NCBI GenBank assembly: GCA_029953675.1 | Contig: JAMWBK010000012.1 | Location: 558,001-622,000 of the forward strand | DNA from: Rhodosorus marinus | Taxonomy: Eukaryota; Rhodophyta; Stylonematophyceae; Stylonematales; Stylonemataceae | Reading direction: 5' to 3' | Length of the DNA: 64,000 nucleotides | Shown here: positions 19,330-29,178 of the stretch, one piece after another | Numbering within the stretch: position 1 is the first letter of the stretch | Layout: each line of letters starts with the position of its first letter | The notes under the pieces: model-generated | The model's database searches: none | The model's input: the letters and a program-made list of their open reading frames with translations, nothing else | Told to the model about the DNA's origin: nothing | Position numbers and translations under genes: made by a program

Positions 19330-20630
19330 CAGATTTCCCGGGTATCCAGCCAGCGGCCGTGGTCGGGTCTCGGGGCACCGCCCTCTCGACTTTGAGCGCG
19401 TTGGGTGTGTCCAGTTTCCGAAATTTGGAGTTCAGTATTTCCAGTTGATGATCTACACTCTAGTGTCTCTGAAAGTGCCCGTGGTTTGCTTCTCGAGCTC
19501 CAATCGGCGATGTCATCCTGTACCAGTCTCCCTGACGACCTGAACCCGCGCCTGGCTGGCTGGCGAGCCCTTTCTGTGTGGGTTCGGGGCCCCACGACCC
19601 GAACTTCTGCCGGTTCTGTACCATTTGCACTTGATCCGGAAGTGGCTGACGAGACGGAGGTCCCTCGCGATCCTCCTGGGGATGGACCGGGCTATGGGAG
19701 TAGCGTCTCCGCACGCACGGATGCGTTGCAAAACACCCTTCCTTGGGACTTGCCCGTTCTGCCTTTGGCCGACATCTCGCTCAGATGATATCATTTTCCC
19801 GAGGTCGGGCCCGCCTGCGTAGTCTTGGGGGATGTATTAGATCTCAGTGGCGCATGACCGTCCCGGCTTTTCCGCCATTTACACTCACAGATTTCGAAGT
19901 GCGCCGTTCTTTACCTTATACCTCGGCTTGCATCAGCCGTCCTGGTCTTCCGAGATGGGTTCGCCGTGCCCTCTATGTTCTCAGAAGGAAGACACGGCGG
20001 ATTTTGGCGCCCACCTGCTCGCCAGCTGCCCCGCTGAGAACTGCGGCCGAATCCGCCTACATACACGGATCTTGAACATGTTATACCGCGAATTTTGGCC
20101 TATCGTACGGCAAGTCGGTCTTGAAATTGAACTTGAAAAGCCTGTGCCTGTCGCAAACTATCAACATGAGGAAAGCCGCGTGGCTGAGCTCGTGGTCACC
20201 TGATGATAGCCCCCGTAAGATGTACGTTGCTCTTGCTTTTCCTGATACTCAGGCTAGTCGCTATTTGCCGGCGGCGGGAGAGCGCCGTGGATTTCCCGCT
20301 GCCAGTATTAGACGTTGCAAAGAGAGTGAAATATGTGAGAGCTTTGTCTTCCCCAGGCATTCATGCTTTGGCTCTAGCTCATCGCCTGGTACCTCTGGCC
20401 ATTGAGTGCTTTGGGTTTCTGGATTCCGCTTGCTTCGAGAATTGTTCCGCGAACGCCCTGGCCGTCTGCCCTCGTTGACGTTGTTTTTGTTTACCCGTTT
20501 AAGCTTCTTGCTGTGGCGTATAAATGCAGCTTTGATGTTGGAGGCGCGCGATCTTCGCCGCGTTTAGTCTCTTTTTTCCCCTCGGGGTTTTTTTTTTCGG
20601 TCTCCGATTAAACAAATTCGTTCATTCAGT
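19330..20630 (+). mobile_element. LINE-A relative, diverged 5'-truncated copy
   Basis: It aligns with the full LINE-A from about the middle of ORF2 (GCACCGC, ACTTTGAGC, TTCCGAAATTTG) to the 3' end, with GCAAAACACCCTTCCTTGGG and CCTATGTTCTCAGAAGGAAG matching the pre-knuckle and knuckle regions. Many frame changes and stops make it a pseudogene. It ends in CCCCTCGGGG, a T-run and GATTAAACAAATTCGTTC, the ending shared with 21720. Confidence 0.85.
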
Positions 20631-20631
20631 C

Positions 20632-21439
20632 TATTCATACCGCAACATCACCAATTATAAGAATTTACGTTCACAAAAGATTCTGAATGGTAGGTCTGTC
20701 CACTAAGCCTCTTCCACTGGCCTTGTGAAGTTCGGATATAACTTTAGTGAAGTATTTCAATGTCTTCTGGAGCCGACGAAATCGACGTGGAAGGATTACG
20801 ACGCGGATAAGCGGCAAACAGAGACGGTTATGGGCTGACATACGATGCTCTGCGGTGGCAAACACATTTATTCACACTTATGAGTAAATTAGAATTTGTT
20901 CGATACGTTGACGTCCGATTCAGCGGTACAAACACATTCATTCAGTGTGTACCCCTTTGTTTGTTGGGTTGGGAAGTTAATCGGGGACGTCCACACCTCC
21001 TGATTCAGAAACATTTTCATCTTCTACTTGACGGGAGGGAGGGGGGGTAGAATGCAAAATATTCCCCGCCTGCGATCCCGGGCCTGGTGGGGAACTAAAG
21101 TCCCCATCATGCCGTGGAGGGAACGTGACATAAAGCAATTACCACTAATTACCGATATTACAGTTGATTACCGGTAATAACTTAAAAACCGTTGACAGTG
21201 GGGGTTTTCGGAATTTCCGGTGATACCGGTAATACACGAGGATTGAACTGGGCTAGTATTTGTCGGAGGAGGTCGCGCAGAAGTCCTCCAGGTCCAGGTC
21301 GAGTGTGATGAGGAGTGTCCCATTGGTACTTAATTGGAACTTATTAATTCCAATTACATACCCTAGTCTAAACCAGTTTATTCAATCTTGCTGATAACCA
21401 GGACTCGGTGGATTTGCCACGGCCGGCCACTATGAAACG
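20632..21439. other. Gene-free spacer
   Basis: No gene supported. 21130-21240 is rich in ATTACCG/TACCGGTAAT words and has low-complexity character. Confidence 0.35.
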
Positions 21440-21740
21440 TCTTAAGGAAGAGATCGGAGGCTTTGTCTTTTCTTTGCGCCGGGCATATGCGCTTCGGCTT
21501 TAGTTCATGGCCTGCTGCCTCTGGTCATTGAGTGTGTGTTTTGGGTTTACGGGTTCTGTTGGTTCTTGTTGTCTTCGGGAGTTGTTCCGCGAACGTCCTG
21601 ACCGTCTTTCTTCGTTGTTTACACGTCTAAGTTTCCTGCTGTGCGTATGAACGCTGCTTTGTTGTTGGAGGCGCGCGATCTTCGTCAACGGCGCAGTCTT
21701 TTCTCTCCAGCCTCCGATTAAACAAATTCGTTCATTAGTT
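21440..21740 (+). mobile_element. LINE-A relative, short diverged 3' fragment
   Basis: It matches the ORF2 C-terminus (CATTGAGTG, GTTGTTCCGCGAACGTCCTG, GTTGGAGGCGCG), then CAGCCTCCGATTAAACAAATTCG. It carries small indels, including TGTG duplicated near 21530. Confidence 0.8.
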
Positions 21741-22385
21741 CAATATCATTCACTGATGAATGGACCAACCAAACTCCAAAACACAGCTCTTGGTTCGTAA
21801 ACGTGTTTGTGACGGACCCTCAGCAGGACGCTCCTGCCTTTAAATATTAGAATTTCTATATCCGGTATTGGCCTTAAAAGCTACAAAACTTATTTTTAGA
21901 ACCTAATCATCGATTCAATTGTTTTTACTTAAAAATCGATGTGTTTATTCAGAAAAGGAACAGAAATATAGGAGATAGTCAAGAGACTACCGCCGGTGCT
22001 GATTTTACGAACATAACGCGCTCTGCAGGGAATAGCAGGGACGAAGGTCTGGAAACACCAGCATTAAAGTCAAGGCAGTGGTAGCGATCCTCAAAGTAGG
22101 ATGCTGTTGGTGGTTATATTTAGCCTCAGGCGTGAATGCGCATGTAGTTCAGGGAAACCGTTCACAATATAACTGTTCAAAAGCTCAGTGGTAGGGGTGG
22201 TGATTAATAGATCAACCACTGCAAAGAGCGGCGACAATGATTTTTGGCACCTGTTCACCACGTTGGCTTGATGATGAGCGAATATGCCTATTTGGAGAAA
22301 GAGCTAATGATACAACAGGGAACGTCATGTTTTTGGAGGCAAATCTAGCTGCTTGGAATCGCCCGCAGCAACTTGCTTGCCGCCG
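21741..22385. other. Upstream spacer of family member 3
   Basis: No gene. About 22200-22250 (GATTAATAGATCAACCACTG) resembles the region about 300 bp upstream of members 4 and 5 (ATAGATCAATC), so the homology between family loci reaches well beyond the core promoter. Confidence 0.45.
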
Positions 22386-22392
22386 GGGCGCG

Positions 22393-22465
22393 ACTACAAG
22401 AGTGGGACTTGACATGAAGTTGCTTCAATTCAGTCTGGGGCTGAACAGATCACTCAACTACGTCT
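22393..22465 (+). promoter_or_regulatory. Core promoter of Cys-rich family member 3, TATA changed to TACA
   Basis: CTACAAGAGTGGGACTTG replaces the CTATAAGAGTGGGACTTG of member 2. The downstream blocks GAAGTTGCTTCAA and TCACTCAACTA are kept. It lies about 133 bp before the ATG. The T-to-C change in the TATA box may lower expression. Confidence 0.7.
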
Positions 22466-22526
22466 CACGTGACAAATAACAGAACGACATCGGCATAGCA
22501 GAGACGACAACTGAAAAGCGACAACG

Positions 22527-23360
22527 ATGAAGATGCCCGGATTGGTCTTCGTGGTGCTTGGATTGGCGGGCGCGACGATAGCTGTCAATTTTGGAGAGCA
22601 AGATTCTCTGCGGCAGCAAATCCCAACCCTAACTCCTACTGTAACCCCGACCCCGACCCCGGTTCCGATTTCTTGCGATGCCGATGAATGCTCTTCATGC
22701 TGCGACAGCGACTGCGAAGTGGTGGCATGTCTCGCTAGCGAAGGAAAGAAATGCGGAGGTTCTTGCCCGGGCCAACCGAACTTGAGTCAGCAGAGGCTCC
22801 ACTTTCGAAAGGTTACGTGCAACTTCGACTCGGACAACGTTTTGGAATGCGATCTCTGCGAGTGTCCGCAGGAGTGGTATGACAACGGTATACCAAAGGT
22901 CATGAACAGGGCCTTGAAGAACAAGTTCATGGAGATTGCTACCACTGGTCCTTGCAAACTCGCAAGGTCTGCGGCAAAGGTTAATGTGATTTGCGCCATT
23001 CCAAACGACCAACAGCCGAAACTGTTCCAGTGTAGAACCAGGAGGGGCGGATGCATTGTCAACGAGCGGGATTACTTCAGCGTCAAGATGACGGTGACGA
23101 AGGAGTGCTTTAATACTGGCGGTCCGGTGTGCCAAAAGAACCCGATAACCGGGGTAATAACGTGCGGCTGGGGTACTACAGTCTGCGATAAAGTTCCCCA
23201 AAAAGCGGTTGTAACTTTCGCGAACAAGTGCGGAGATACCTGCCAGCCGGTAAGAAGCGGTGACTCCTGCGATCGGTGCTATGTCAGCAAAACCGAAACA
23301 AGGCGCAGGCCACCACCGAAATGCATTGCTCCTTACCGCTCAACAAGACGCCCTTGCTGA
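22527..23360 (+). CDS. Secreted Cys-rich protein with Thr-Pro linker, family member 3
   Basis: The 277-residue product starts at the ATG in ACAACGATGAAG. Signal peptide 1-20 (MKMPGLVFVVLGLAGATIAV), linker near 34-49 (LTPTVTPTPTPVP), then CDADECSSCCDSDCE. Landmarks: KCGGSCPGQPNL, ECDLCECPQEWYDNGIP, CIVNERDYFSVKMT, AVVTFANKCG, PPPKCIAP. Basic changes (RTRRGG, SKTETRRRPP) make it more cationic than members 4 and 5. The frame is intact. The function is unknown; a surface or wall role is inferred. Confidence 0.92.
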   Translation: MKMPGLVFVVLGLAGATIAVNFGEQDSLRQQIPTLTPTVTPTPTPVPISCDADECSSCCDSDCEVVACLASEGKKCGGSCPGQPNLSQQRLHFRKVTCNFDSDNVLECDLCECPQEWYDNGIPKVMNRALKNKFMEIATTGPCKLARSAAKVNVICAIPNDQQPKLFQCRTRRGGCIVNERDYFSVKMTVTKECFNTGGPVCQKNPITGVITCGWGTTVCDKVPQKAVVTFANKCGDTCQPVRSGDSCDRCYVSKTETRRRPPPKCIAPYRSTRRPC

Positions 23361-23479
23361 GAATTGTAGAAGTAACACTGGTGGCGCCGATCTGTAGACT
23401 TTACGCACCATGTGCAGGACCAGTTGGAGAACAGTATGTCTTGATTGGGTAATAGGCAGAGTTAGTTAAATTCTACTTT

Positions 23480-23545
23480 GAATGAATTAATGGGAGACTA
23501 AAAAAAAAACGAAGGGAAAAAAAGCGCGCGGCGAAGAGCGACTTC
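23480..23545 (-). mobile_element. LINE-A relative, minus-strand 3'-end fragment
   Basis: GAATGAATT, GGGAGACT, an A-run, GAAGGGAAAAAAAG and CGCGGCGAAG follow the order of the reverse-complemented LINE-A 3' UTR (GAACGAATGG, GGAGGCTG, A-run, GAGGGGAAAAAAAG, GCGCGGCGAAG). It is truncated after about 65 bp. Confidence 0.65.
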
Positions 23546-24174
23546 GCATAATTAGTTTCGGATTGACTTCGTGAAAATCCTGCCTCTAGCTAACGAATCA
23601 AATAGATGGTCTAGGCCAAGGATACTTCAACCCTCGTGTGACTTTACTCAATAGTCTAAAATCTACGAGAGTCGAAGTTCATCCATTGTTTCCCTCAATA
23701 ATAACACTGGAGCGCCCCACAGCGAAGTCGAGGGCAAGAGCGCGTCTGTCTCTGTCCGCATCTCAGTCTGCTCCAGCGGGCTCAGCTGATATGAGGAGCG
23801 AAAGAGGGGAGTCGCATCCCCCATATCTAACTCCGCTTCCACGCTTCGAGCCTATGGCAACGACGTCAACTCCTCCACGAACATCTCAGCAATCTTCGAG
23901 CAAGTTCGACCAACTTCGACCAACTTCGACCGAAACACCCCGGCTTCTCGAGAGAGATCGGAGCTGTGTACCTCCTTAGTCGAGCCTAGTAGAAGAATGT
24001 CGTCCTCTTCCAACTTTTCCGCCCATTATAACAGTTGGATGCGAGGTACATCTCCGACCTGTTCCAAGTCTCAACACGCTCTGCAACATCGATCCCATCT
24101 CCGGTTCGCCAGATAACCAAGCGAGGCCCGGATGCACCACCACGTCGTTTTGCAGCATCCATGGGAGTCCCCTT
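23546..24174. other. Gene-free spacer
   Basis: A 113-codon Ser/Pro-rich frame (23638-23979) has no domain or promoter and is not supported. CAACTTCGAC is repeated near 23907-23928. Confidence 0.35.
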
Positions 24175-24472
24175 GGTCTCCCGGTGTTGACTCCTGGACA
24201 TAAAACGTTTCCGCTTCATCCCACCTCGACGGCAATCCCAGGCGCACCCCTTGTAACGCTCCCGCGTTAATGCGATGTCCGAAGGCACCGGTGATAATTC
24301 GTGTTGTCGCCTCCGGTCGTAAGCCGCAACGAGTTTATGAAGCTTTAGACATAACATGCACCCCTGCGTCGACCGCAGCTCGACAGGGTGTCTTTCCTCC
24401 TGTGACCGCGGTTGCCGTGAACAACCCCGGTGGCTCGTTCTCCACCTTCCCAGCATCGTCTAGCAGCTCCTG
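24175..24472 (-). repeat. Left arm of a large foldback (type C) repeat
   Basis: It is the imperfect reverse complement of 24660-24776 plus 26607-26790, a right arm split by the LINE-B1 insertion. The best-conserved part (24358-24458) shares GTCGACCGCAGCTCGACAGG and CCGCGGTTGCCGTGAAC-type words with the other arm. A frame on the minus strand (CLKLHKLVAAYDRRRQHE, YKGCAWDCRRGG) is also recognisable in the other arm, so it may once have coded for a protein. Confidence 0.75.
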
Positions 24473-24483
24473 AGCCACTGCAC

Positions 24484-24613
24484 AAACCTAATTGACAACT
24501 CCATCCTCGCGCGCTGCAGAAGGAGAGGTGGCACGCACGAGAACGGACCAGTAACCCCATGGCACAGACCATCACCACTGCGGGCGCGCGAGGATAGAGT
24601 TGTCATTCAGGTT
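24484..24613. mobile_element. Small inverted-repeat (MITE-like) element in the foldback spacer
   Basis: Terminal inverted repeats of about 31 bp start with AAACCTAATTGACAACTCC on the left and end with GTTGTCATTCAGGTTT on the right, with about 28 of 31 matching. Total size is about 130 bp. No coding frame and no clear target duplication were seen. Confidence 0.65.
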
Positions 24614-24659
24614 TCCGTAGTGACTCAGGAGGTGCTATATGTTAGTCTGGGGTAAATAC

Positions 24660-24776
24660 TGTGCTATACGATGCTGGGCAGGTAGAGACCGAGCCACCTA
24701 GGTTGTTGACGGCAACCGCGGTCACAGGAGGAAAGACACCCTGTCGAGCTGCGGTCGACGCAGGGGTGAATGTTAT
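24660..24776 (+). repeat. Right arm of the foldback repeat, first part
   Basis: GGCAACCGCGGTCACAGGAG, GAAAGACACCCTGTCGAGCT and GCGGTCGACGCAGGGGTG are near-exact reverse complements of 24358-24458. It breaks off at AATGTTAT, where LINE-B1 inserted, and resumes at 26607. Confidence 0.8.
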
Positions 24777-24852
24777 AATAGGGTTACGTTAGTCTGGGGT
24801 TACGGGGTTACGTTAGTCTGGGGTTACGGGGTTACGTTAGTCTGGGGTTACA
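24777..24852. repeat. Minisatellite filler at the 5' end of the LINE-B1 insertion
   Basis: About three tandem copies of a 24-bp unit (GTTACGTTAGTCTGGGGTTA plus CGGG). A single GTTAGTCTGGGGTAAAT occurs at 24641-24657, about 130 bp upstream and outside the insertion, and could have been the template. Confidence 0.8.
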
Positions 24853-25638
24853 TAACGTATTTATGATGGTCTTCAACACGCGTTCAGGAGGTGCAACGCC
24901 GTGCCGGACGCAAATCGGTCCCGCTTTCGTTCCTGGAGGGAGCTGTTATGGGGACGAGCTGAAGCGATTGAGGATTCTCCCCTCGACCGAGTTCTTGCCG
25001 ATGACGGAGAGGCTCGCCCCGGGTCACCTGTTGCAGACTACCCGGGTTTGAGCCGATTGTGGAGCTCCCGCACTGATGTGATTCAACATAGCCTCACCTG
25101 GGGCCAACACAGTGCCGCTCACACAGTCATGCTCAATTCTCCTCTCACGCCGCCTCCCACTGCCGCTCGTCTCCGCGGCATGGGAGGCCACCTCTCGCAC
25201 TTGTGGTTAACCACTCTACCGTCGTCATTGAGTCATCGTCTCGATGCTTTCCAGTTCCGTTCTGCCGCACGGATCTATCTCGGTTTGCCACAGGCTCCGT
25301 GGCACTCTAATCGGCCGTCTTTCTGTCAGGGATGTGAGAGCCGGATTGACGCTTGTGGCTACCACTTCCTGGGTTCCTGCGGACTGTTGAGAGGTCTCCG
25401 TACGAGGCGTCACACTCGCCTCAAGTACATCCTCAGCGAATTTTTGACTCGGATAGGGCACACGGTTGAGGTTGAGTCGGAACTGCCCAGATCAATCTCG
25501 GACTCTGCACCGCCCCGTTGTATAGCCGATCTCCTCGTCTCCGACGCTGCTGCCAGACGCTCAACATACGTGGAGCTTGCGATTACCTGCCCCGTGGCCA
25601 GCGCCCACCTCGCCGCAGCCGCCCGCCGCCGGGGGACC

Positions 25639-26262
25639 GCGGCTTCAGCCCTTCGAAGAGTTAAGGAACGACGGTATGCTGAGAGCATGGCCAGTCTGCC
25701 TTGCGCTGAGGGTCGCTCTCACGGGTTCCAGCCATTCATTGTGGAAAGCTTTGGTCACGTGGATAAGTCGGGTTTAGAGTGGTTGCGGAAATGTTTTGCT
25801 GAGCATCCTACTGAATATTTGGCGCTCTGCAAATAACCTTTCTTGGGACTTGCACCGTGCTGCATATGGCCGACTCCTCGCGCAGATGGTCTCATCTAGT
25901 TAAAATGTGAACTCATAAATGTTAAAGAAGCGCTCATGGGTTTCTCAATCGCGGCTTCAGCCCTTCGAAGAGTTAAGGAACGACGGTATGCTGAGAGCAT
26001 GGCCAGTCTGCCTTGCGCTGAGGGTCGCTCTCACGGGTTCCAGCCATTCATTGTGGAAAGCTTTGGTCACGTGGATAAGTCGGGTTTAGAGTGGTTGCGG
26101 AAATGTTTTGCTGAGCATCCTACTGAATATTTGGCGCTCTGCAAATAACCTTTCTTGGGACTTGCACCGTGCTGCATATGGCCGACTCCTCGCGCAGATG
26201 GTCTCATCTAGTTAAAATGTGAACTCATAAATGTTAAAGAAGCGCTCATGGGTTTCTCAATC
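25639..26262 (+). repeat. Two tandem 312-bp LINE-B/LINE-A chimeric units
   Basis: Units begin at GCGGCTTCAGCC (25639, 25951, with a third start at 26263). Each holds the LINE-B C-terminal region cut at TTGGCGCTCT, a LINE-A ORF2 piece (TTTCTTGGGACTTGCACCGT to CAGATGGTCTCATCT) and GTTAAAATGTGAACTC-type sequence of unknown origin. The two copies are nearly identical. Frames read ...HPTEYLALCK then stop. Confidence 0.92.
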
Positions 26263-26606
26263 GCGGCTTCAGCCCTTCGAAGAGTTAAGGAACGACGGTA
26301 TGCTGAGAGCATGGCCAGTCTGCCTTGCGCTGAGGTTCGCTCTCACCGGTTCCAGCCATTCATTGTGGAAAGCTTTGGTCACGTCGATAAGTCGGGTTTA
26401 GAGTGGTTGCGGAAATGTTTTGCTGAGCATCCTACTGAATATTTGGCGCTCTTGAGGCGTTTAAGTGTCTCTCTTTGGCGATATTCCAGCGACATGCTTT
26501 CCGAGGCGCGCCATCGGCGCCTGGGGTTGCATGCTTCCCTCCCTAGTTATTAGTTCATCTTCACGCCTTGCGTAGCGCTTCAGGCTATGCTCGTAAAGTC
26601 CAGTCC

Positions 26607-26790
26607 AATGTTATGTCTAAAGCTTCTGCAACTCGTTCTGGCTTGCGATCGGAGGCGACAGCGCGAATGATCTCCCGCGCTTTCGAGCACTGCATTCGCG
26701 CAGGAGTGTTACAAGGGGTGGGCCTGGGATTGTCGCCGAGGTGGGCTTCGACGGATACGTTTTGCTTCCACGAGTCGACACCGGGGGATG
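26607..26790 (+). repeat. Right arm of the foldback repeat, second part
   Basis: It continues the arm interrupted at 24776: AATGTTATGTCTAAAGCTTC matches the reverse complement of the left arm at about 24335-24355, and GCCTGGGATTGTCGCCGAGG matches about 24224-24243. Similarity is about 75% by eye and fades near 26790. Confidence 0.75.
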
Positions 26791-27205
26791 AGAACACACA
26801 AAGAAATCTCACTGAAAATCCTATCTTCTCGCGCCATTGGGGTTGTAGTATCTACCATGGCCACTGGGCACTCGTTCATCCTCGGTTTCGGGGAACAACT
26901 GTTGCCTACGAAACAGGTGTTCACATCCGCTTATCACCGCGGACAAACTCGGGAATCGAGCACTGGAATCGGACCAGGAGGTGTTTGCTGGTGAAACTGA
27001 CTCATGGCGCGGTCAACCGGTGGGACGGTATGTACATCAGGCGAACTTCCCCATGAGAGTGGTCCTTTAAATGCTTGTAGAAAGTTTTGCATCTGAAGAG
27101 CAAAGCTGATGAGCTGGACTCCCTGAACGGGGGGAGAAAGGGTGAACCTGGAAGTTTAGGAAAATGAACGGCGAGGAAATTTCTTGAAAAGGAAATGAAA
27201 ATGGA
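26791..27205. other. Gene-free spacer
   Basis: No supported gene; several short frames on both strands lack any feature. Confidence 0.3.
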
Positions 27206-27513
27206 CCTGTTTTGAGCGAGCACAAGTACGTGAATTATGCAGGGGTTTTGTCGTGCTCAGACATTCGTGCTTCGGCTCTAGCTCATCGCCTGGTACCTCT
27301 GGTCATTGAGTGCTTTGGGTTTACGGAGTCCGTTGGTTCTCGTTGGCTTCGGGAGTTGTTCCGCGAACGACGGTTTCTCCTTGTTGTTTACCCGTTTAGG
27401 TTGCTTGCTTGTGGCGTATGAACGCTGATTTGATGATGTTCGAGGCGCGCGATCTTTTTTCGACAGGCATAGTCTTTTTTCCCCCCTCAGGGTTTTTCCT
27501 TTTCAGTCTCCAG
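27206..27513 (+). mobile_element. LINE-A relative, diverged 3' fragment
   Basis: Matches the last ~250 bp of ORF2 (GCTCTAGCTCATCGCCTGGT, CATTGAGTGCTTTGGG, GTTGTTCCGCGAACG) and the 3' UTR block CCCCTCAGGG with flanking T-runs, ending at CAGTCTCC. The terminal GATTAAAC is missing. Confidence 0.8.
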
Positions 27514-28053
27514 AGTCTTTCAGCACAAGTCCATGTCCGAATTCGGGAAACCTGGGGGGTTGGGGAAAAAGTTCTGTGAGGGGTCATATCGAAGTCCGAG
27601 ACCTACTCGAAACTTTTATGGAAAGAATGATTTACCAAATCAAATAGTCCACTCATTTGATCCCGAGCCAGAGTCAAGAATTATGATTGGTGATGGTCCC
27701 TAAGAATCACCAATAAAAATTCTTGAGTCGTTTATAAATCAGGTTAAGGATTATGATTAGATGTTCTATAAGATACCTTGATGAATCTTTTACTCCCCGC
27801 GGATACAGTTATTGGTTTCGTGAGGGTGTATGGTGCTGGCTTTTGGTGGTTTTGAGTCGCAATTGTGTTCTTCGGTGGGAGGCGCTTCTTTCTGCAGCCT
27901 TTCCCCCGCATCTTCTAGTGGTGTGGTGCGTGCTGGGGGTTGCTAGCGCCCCTTGGAGGTCGTGGTGGTTTTTCTTTGGTTGCAAACGTTGGGAACAAGT
28001 TCTCTTTTTGGGGGTTTCGTGGGGGAATCGGTTTTTCACACCTTCCAATCGTT

Positions 28054-29178
28054 ATGGTTGGGGTTTCCCCACCTATTCCGGCGGACGGAGCCGTTCTCTC
28101 AGCGCGCGTGGAGCTCTGCGTGGGCGGGTTTAGTACCGCGGCCACCCTCACGGACTGCGCTGACGAGTTAGCCCATGGGATCTGCTCGAAACTGACGAGT
28201 CTTCTTGTGACTGCTTCCCAGGAACACCGCCTGCCCCTGCTGATCGCCTATTTGGAGCGCTTCTCCGCCTCCGCGCCTGCCCTATACCCCCCGGTGCCCG
28301 TCCTACGCAGGGGCTCTTCTGAACAACGCACGACGGCAATGGTGCGTATGATGCCACAACACATCCCTATTGACTCTTCTCGCCAACTATCTCCGTTCCA
28401 CTTTGTTTGGATGACGAACGTGCGTCCCCAGACCCCCTCTCGTGGTCGGGGCCGCGCGCCCGTCCACTACCGCGATTTTCGCGACACCATGGCTTCCTCC
28501 CTTGGGGTGGCCCCGTCTGAATTCCTATATGTGGACTTCACGGGCCCTCATGCCTGTTTTCTTGTTACTGACTCGGCTTACCAGTTCCTTCAATCGCTTG
28601 TAACCACCCCCGCGCCCCAGCGCTCTGCTCTGGCCAACATGATACTGACTCGTCCTCATGTCTCTTTGTTTGTCGAGTTCGATCGTTTTGACGCCGGCTG
28701 GGTTCCTCCGTCGGCCTTGCAAAACCTGGATGCCTCGCAGGCTTCGGTTGTCGCGCTACACACTCATGCGGCGCGGCTCTCGCGCATACAGGCGAGCCTC
28801 TTCGCGCGTTTTCCTCCTCGCGGGGTCCTCCGCACCGCGCTAGAGGCCTTCCTCTCCACTGAGGCCACCCTGCTGGAAGCCCACCCTGCGTTTGACCTTC
28901 TGCCGCCGACTCTTGAGCACCCTTCCTCCCCTCGCCCTGTCTCCGAGGCTCGTGACACCGACATGGCAGAAGCACCATCGGCCTCTCCGAATCCGCTGGC
29001 TCTGGACACCCTCAGTCAAGACTCCGCTGCTGAAAACCCTGTGTCTACTTTCTTCAGGTCTTTTAGTTCCTTCGTGCGCCCTCCACGTAAGCGTCGTGCG
29101 GCTCCTGAGCCTCCCTCCGAGGCACCTCCTCCGGATATTCGATCTGCCTTCCCGACTGAGGGGAGGCCCGATGTCTGA
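28054..29178 (+). CDS. LINE-A ORF1 protein
   Basis: The 374-residue product starts at the first in-frame ATG; a TTG at 27940 extends the frame but is not needed. No zinc knuckle or coiled coil is evident. A central block (WMTNVRPQTPSRGRGRAPVH, YRDFRDTMASSLG, FLYVDFTGPHACFLVTDSAY) is related to a minus-strand LINE-B frame at 54931-55194 (WVRKVRPQTIRG, MRDLRNMFAESLG, FIFANYEGRDVPFLVTANAA), so it is a conserved retroelement domain. The C-terminus is Ser/Pro-rich with a basic PPRKRRAAP stretch that may act in RNA binding or nuclear import. The stop overlaps the ORF2 start (ATGTCTGA). Confidence 0.8.
   Translation: MVGVSPPIPADGAVLSARVELCVGGFSTAATLTDCADELAHGICSKLTSLLVTASQEHRLPLLIAYLERFSASAPALYPPVPVLRRGSSEQRTTAMVRMMPQHIPIDSSRQLSPFHFVWMTNVRPQTPSRGRGRAPVHYRDFRDTMASSLGVAPSEFLYVDFTGPHACFLVTDSAYQFLQSLVTTPAPQRSALANMILTRPHVSLFVEFDRFDAGWVPPSALQNLDASQASVVALHTHAARLSRIQASLFARFPPRGVLRTALEAFLSTEATLLEAHPAFDLLPPTLEHPSSPRPVSEARDTDMAEAPSASPNPLALDTLSQDSAAENPVSTFFRSFSSFVRPPRKRRAAPEPPSEAPPPDIRSAFPTEGRPDV

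Larger units (their letters stand above)
24777..26606 (+). mobile_element. LINE-B1 insertion with 5' filler and internal 312-bp tandem repeat
   Basis: AATGTTAT at 24769-24776 and 26607-26614 bounds the insertion. It opens with a filler minisatellite (24777-24852), then LINE-B ORF2 from about 24857 through the knuckle and endonuclease to 25827. There it is joined to a 70-bp LINE-A piece and 50 bp of unknown sequence. This chimera is repeated twice with a 312-bp period before a normal LINE-B 3' end (26263-26606). The tail is GCTCGTAAAGTCCAGTCC. Confidence 0.9.

Noticed and set aside
23638-23979. 113-codon Ser/Pro-rich frame
   Set aside because: No start context, promoter or domain. Composition alone does not support a gene.
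24777-24852. GGGGTTACGTTAG units as an interstitial telomere
   Set aside because: The 24-bp unit is not a short telomeric hexa- or heptamer, and it lies inside the boundaries of a LINE-B insertion.
27809-28151. Minus-strand frames over the LINE-A 5' UTR and ORF1 start
   Set aside because: Pro/Arg-rich antisense shadows of GC-rich retroelement sequence.
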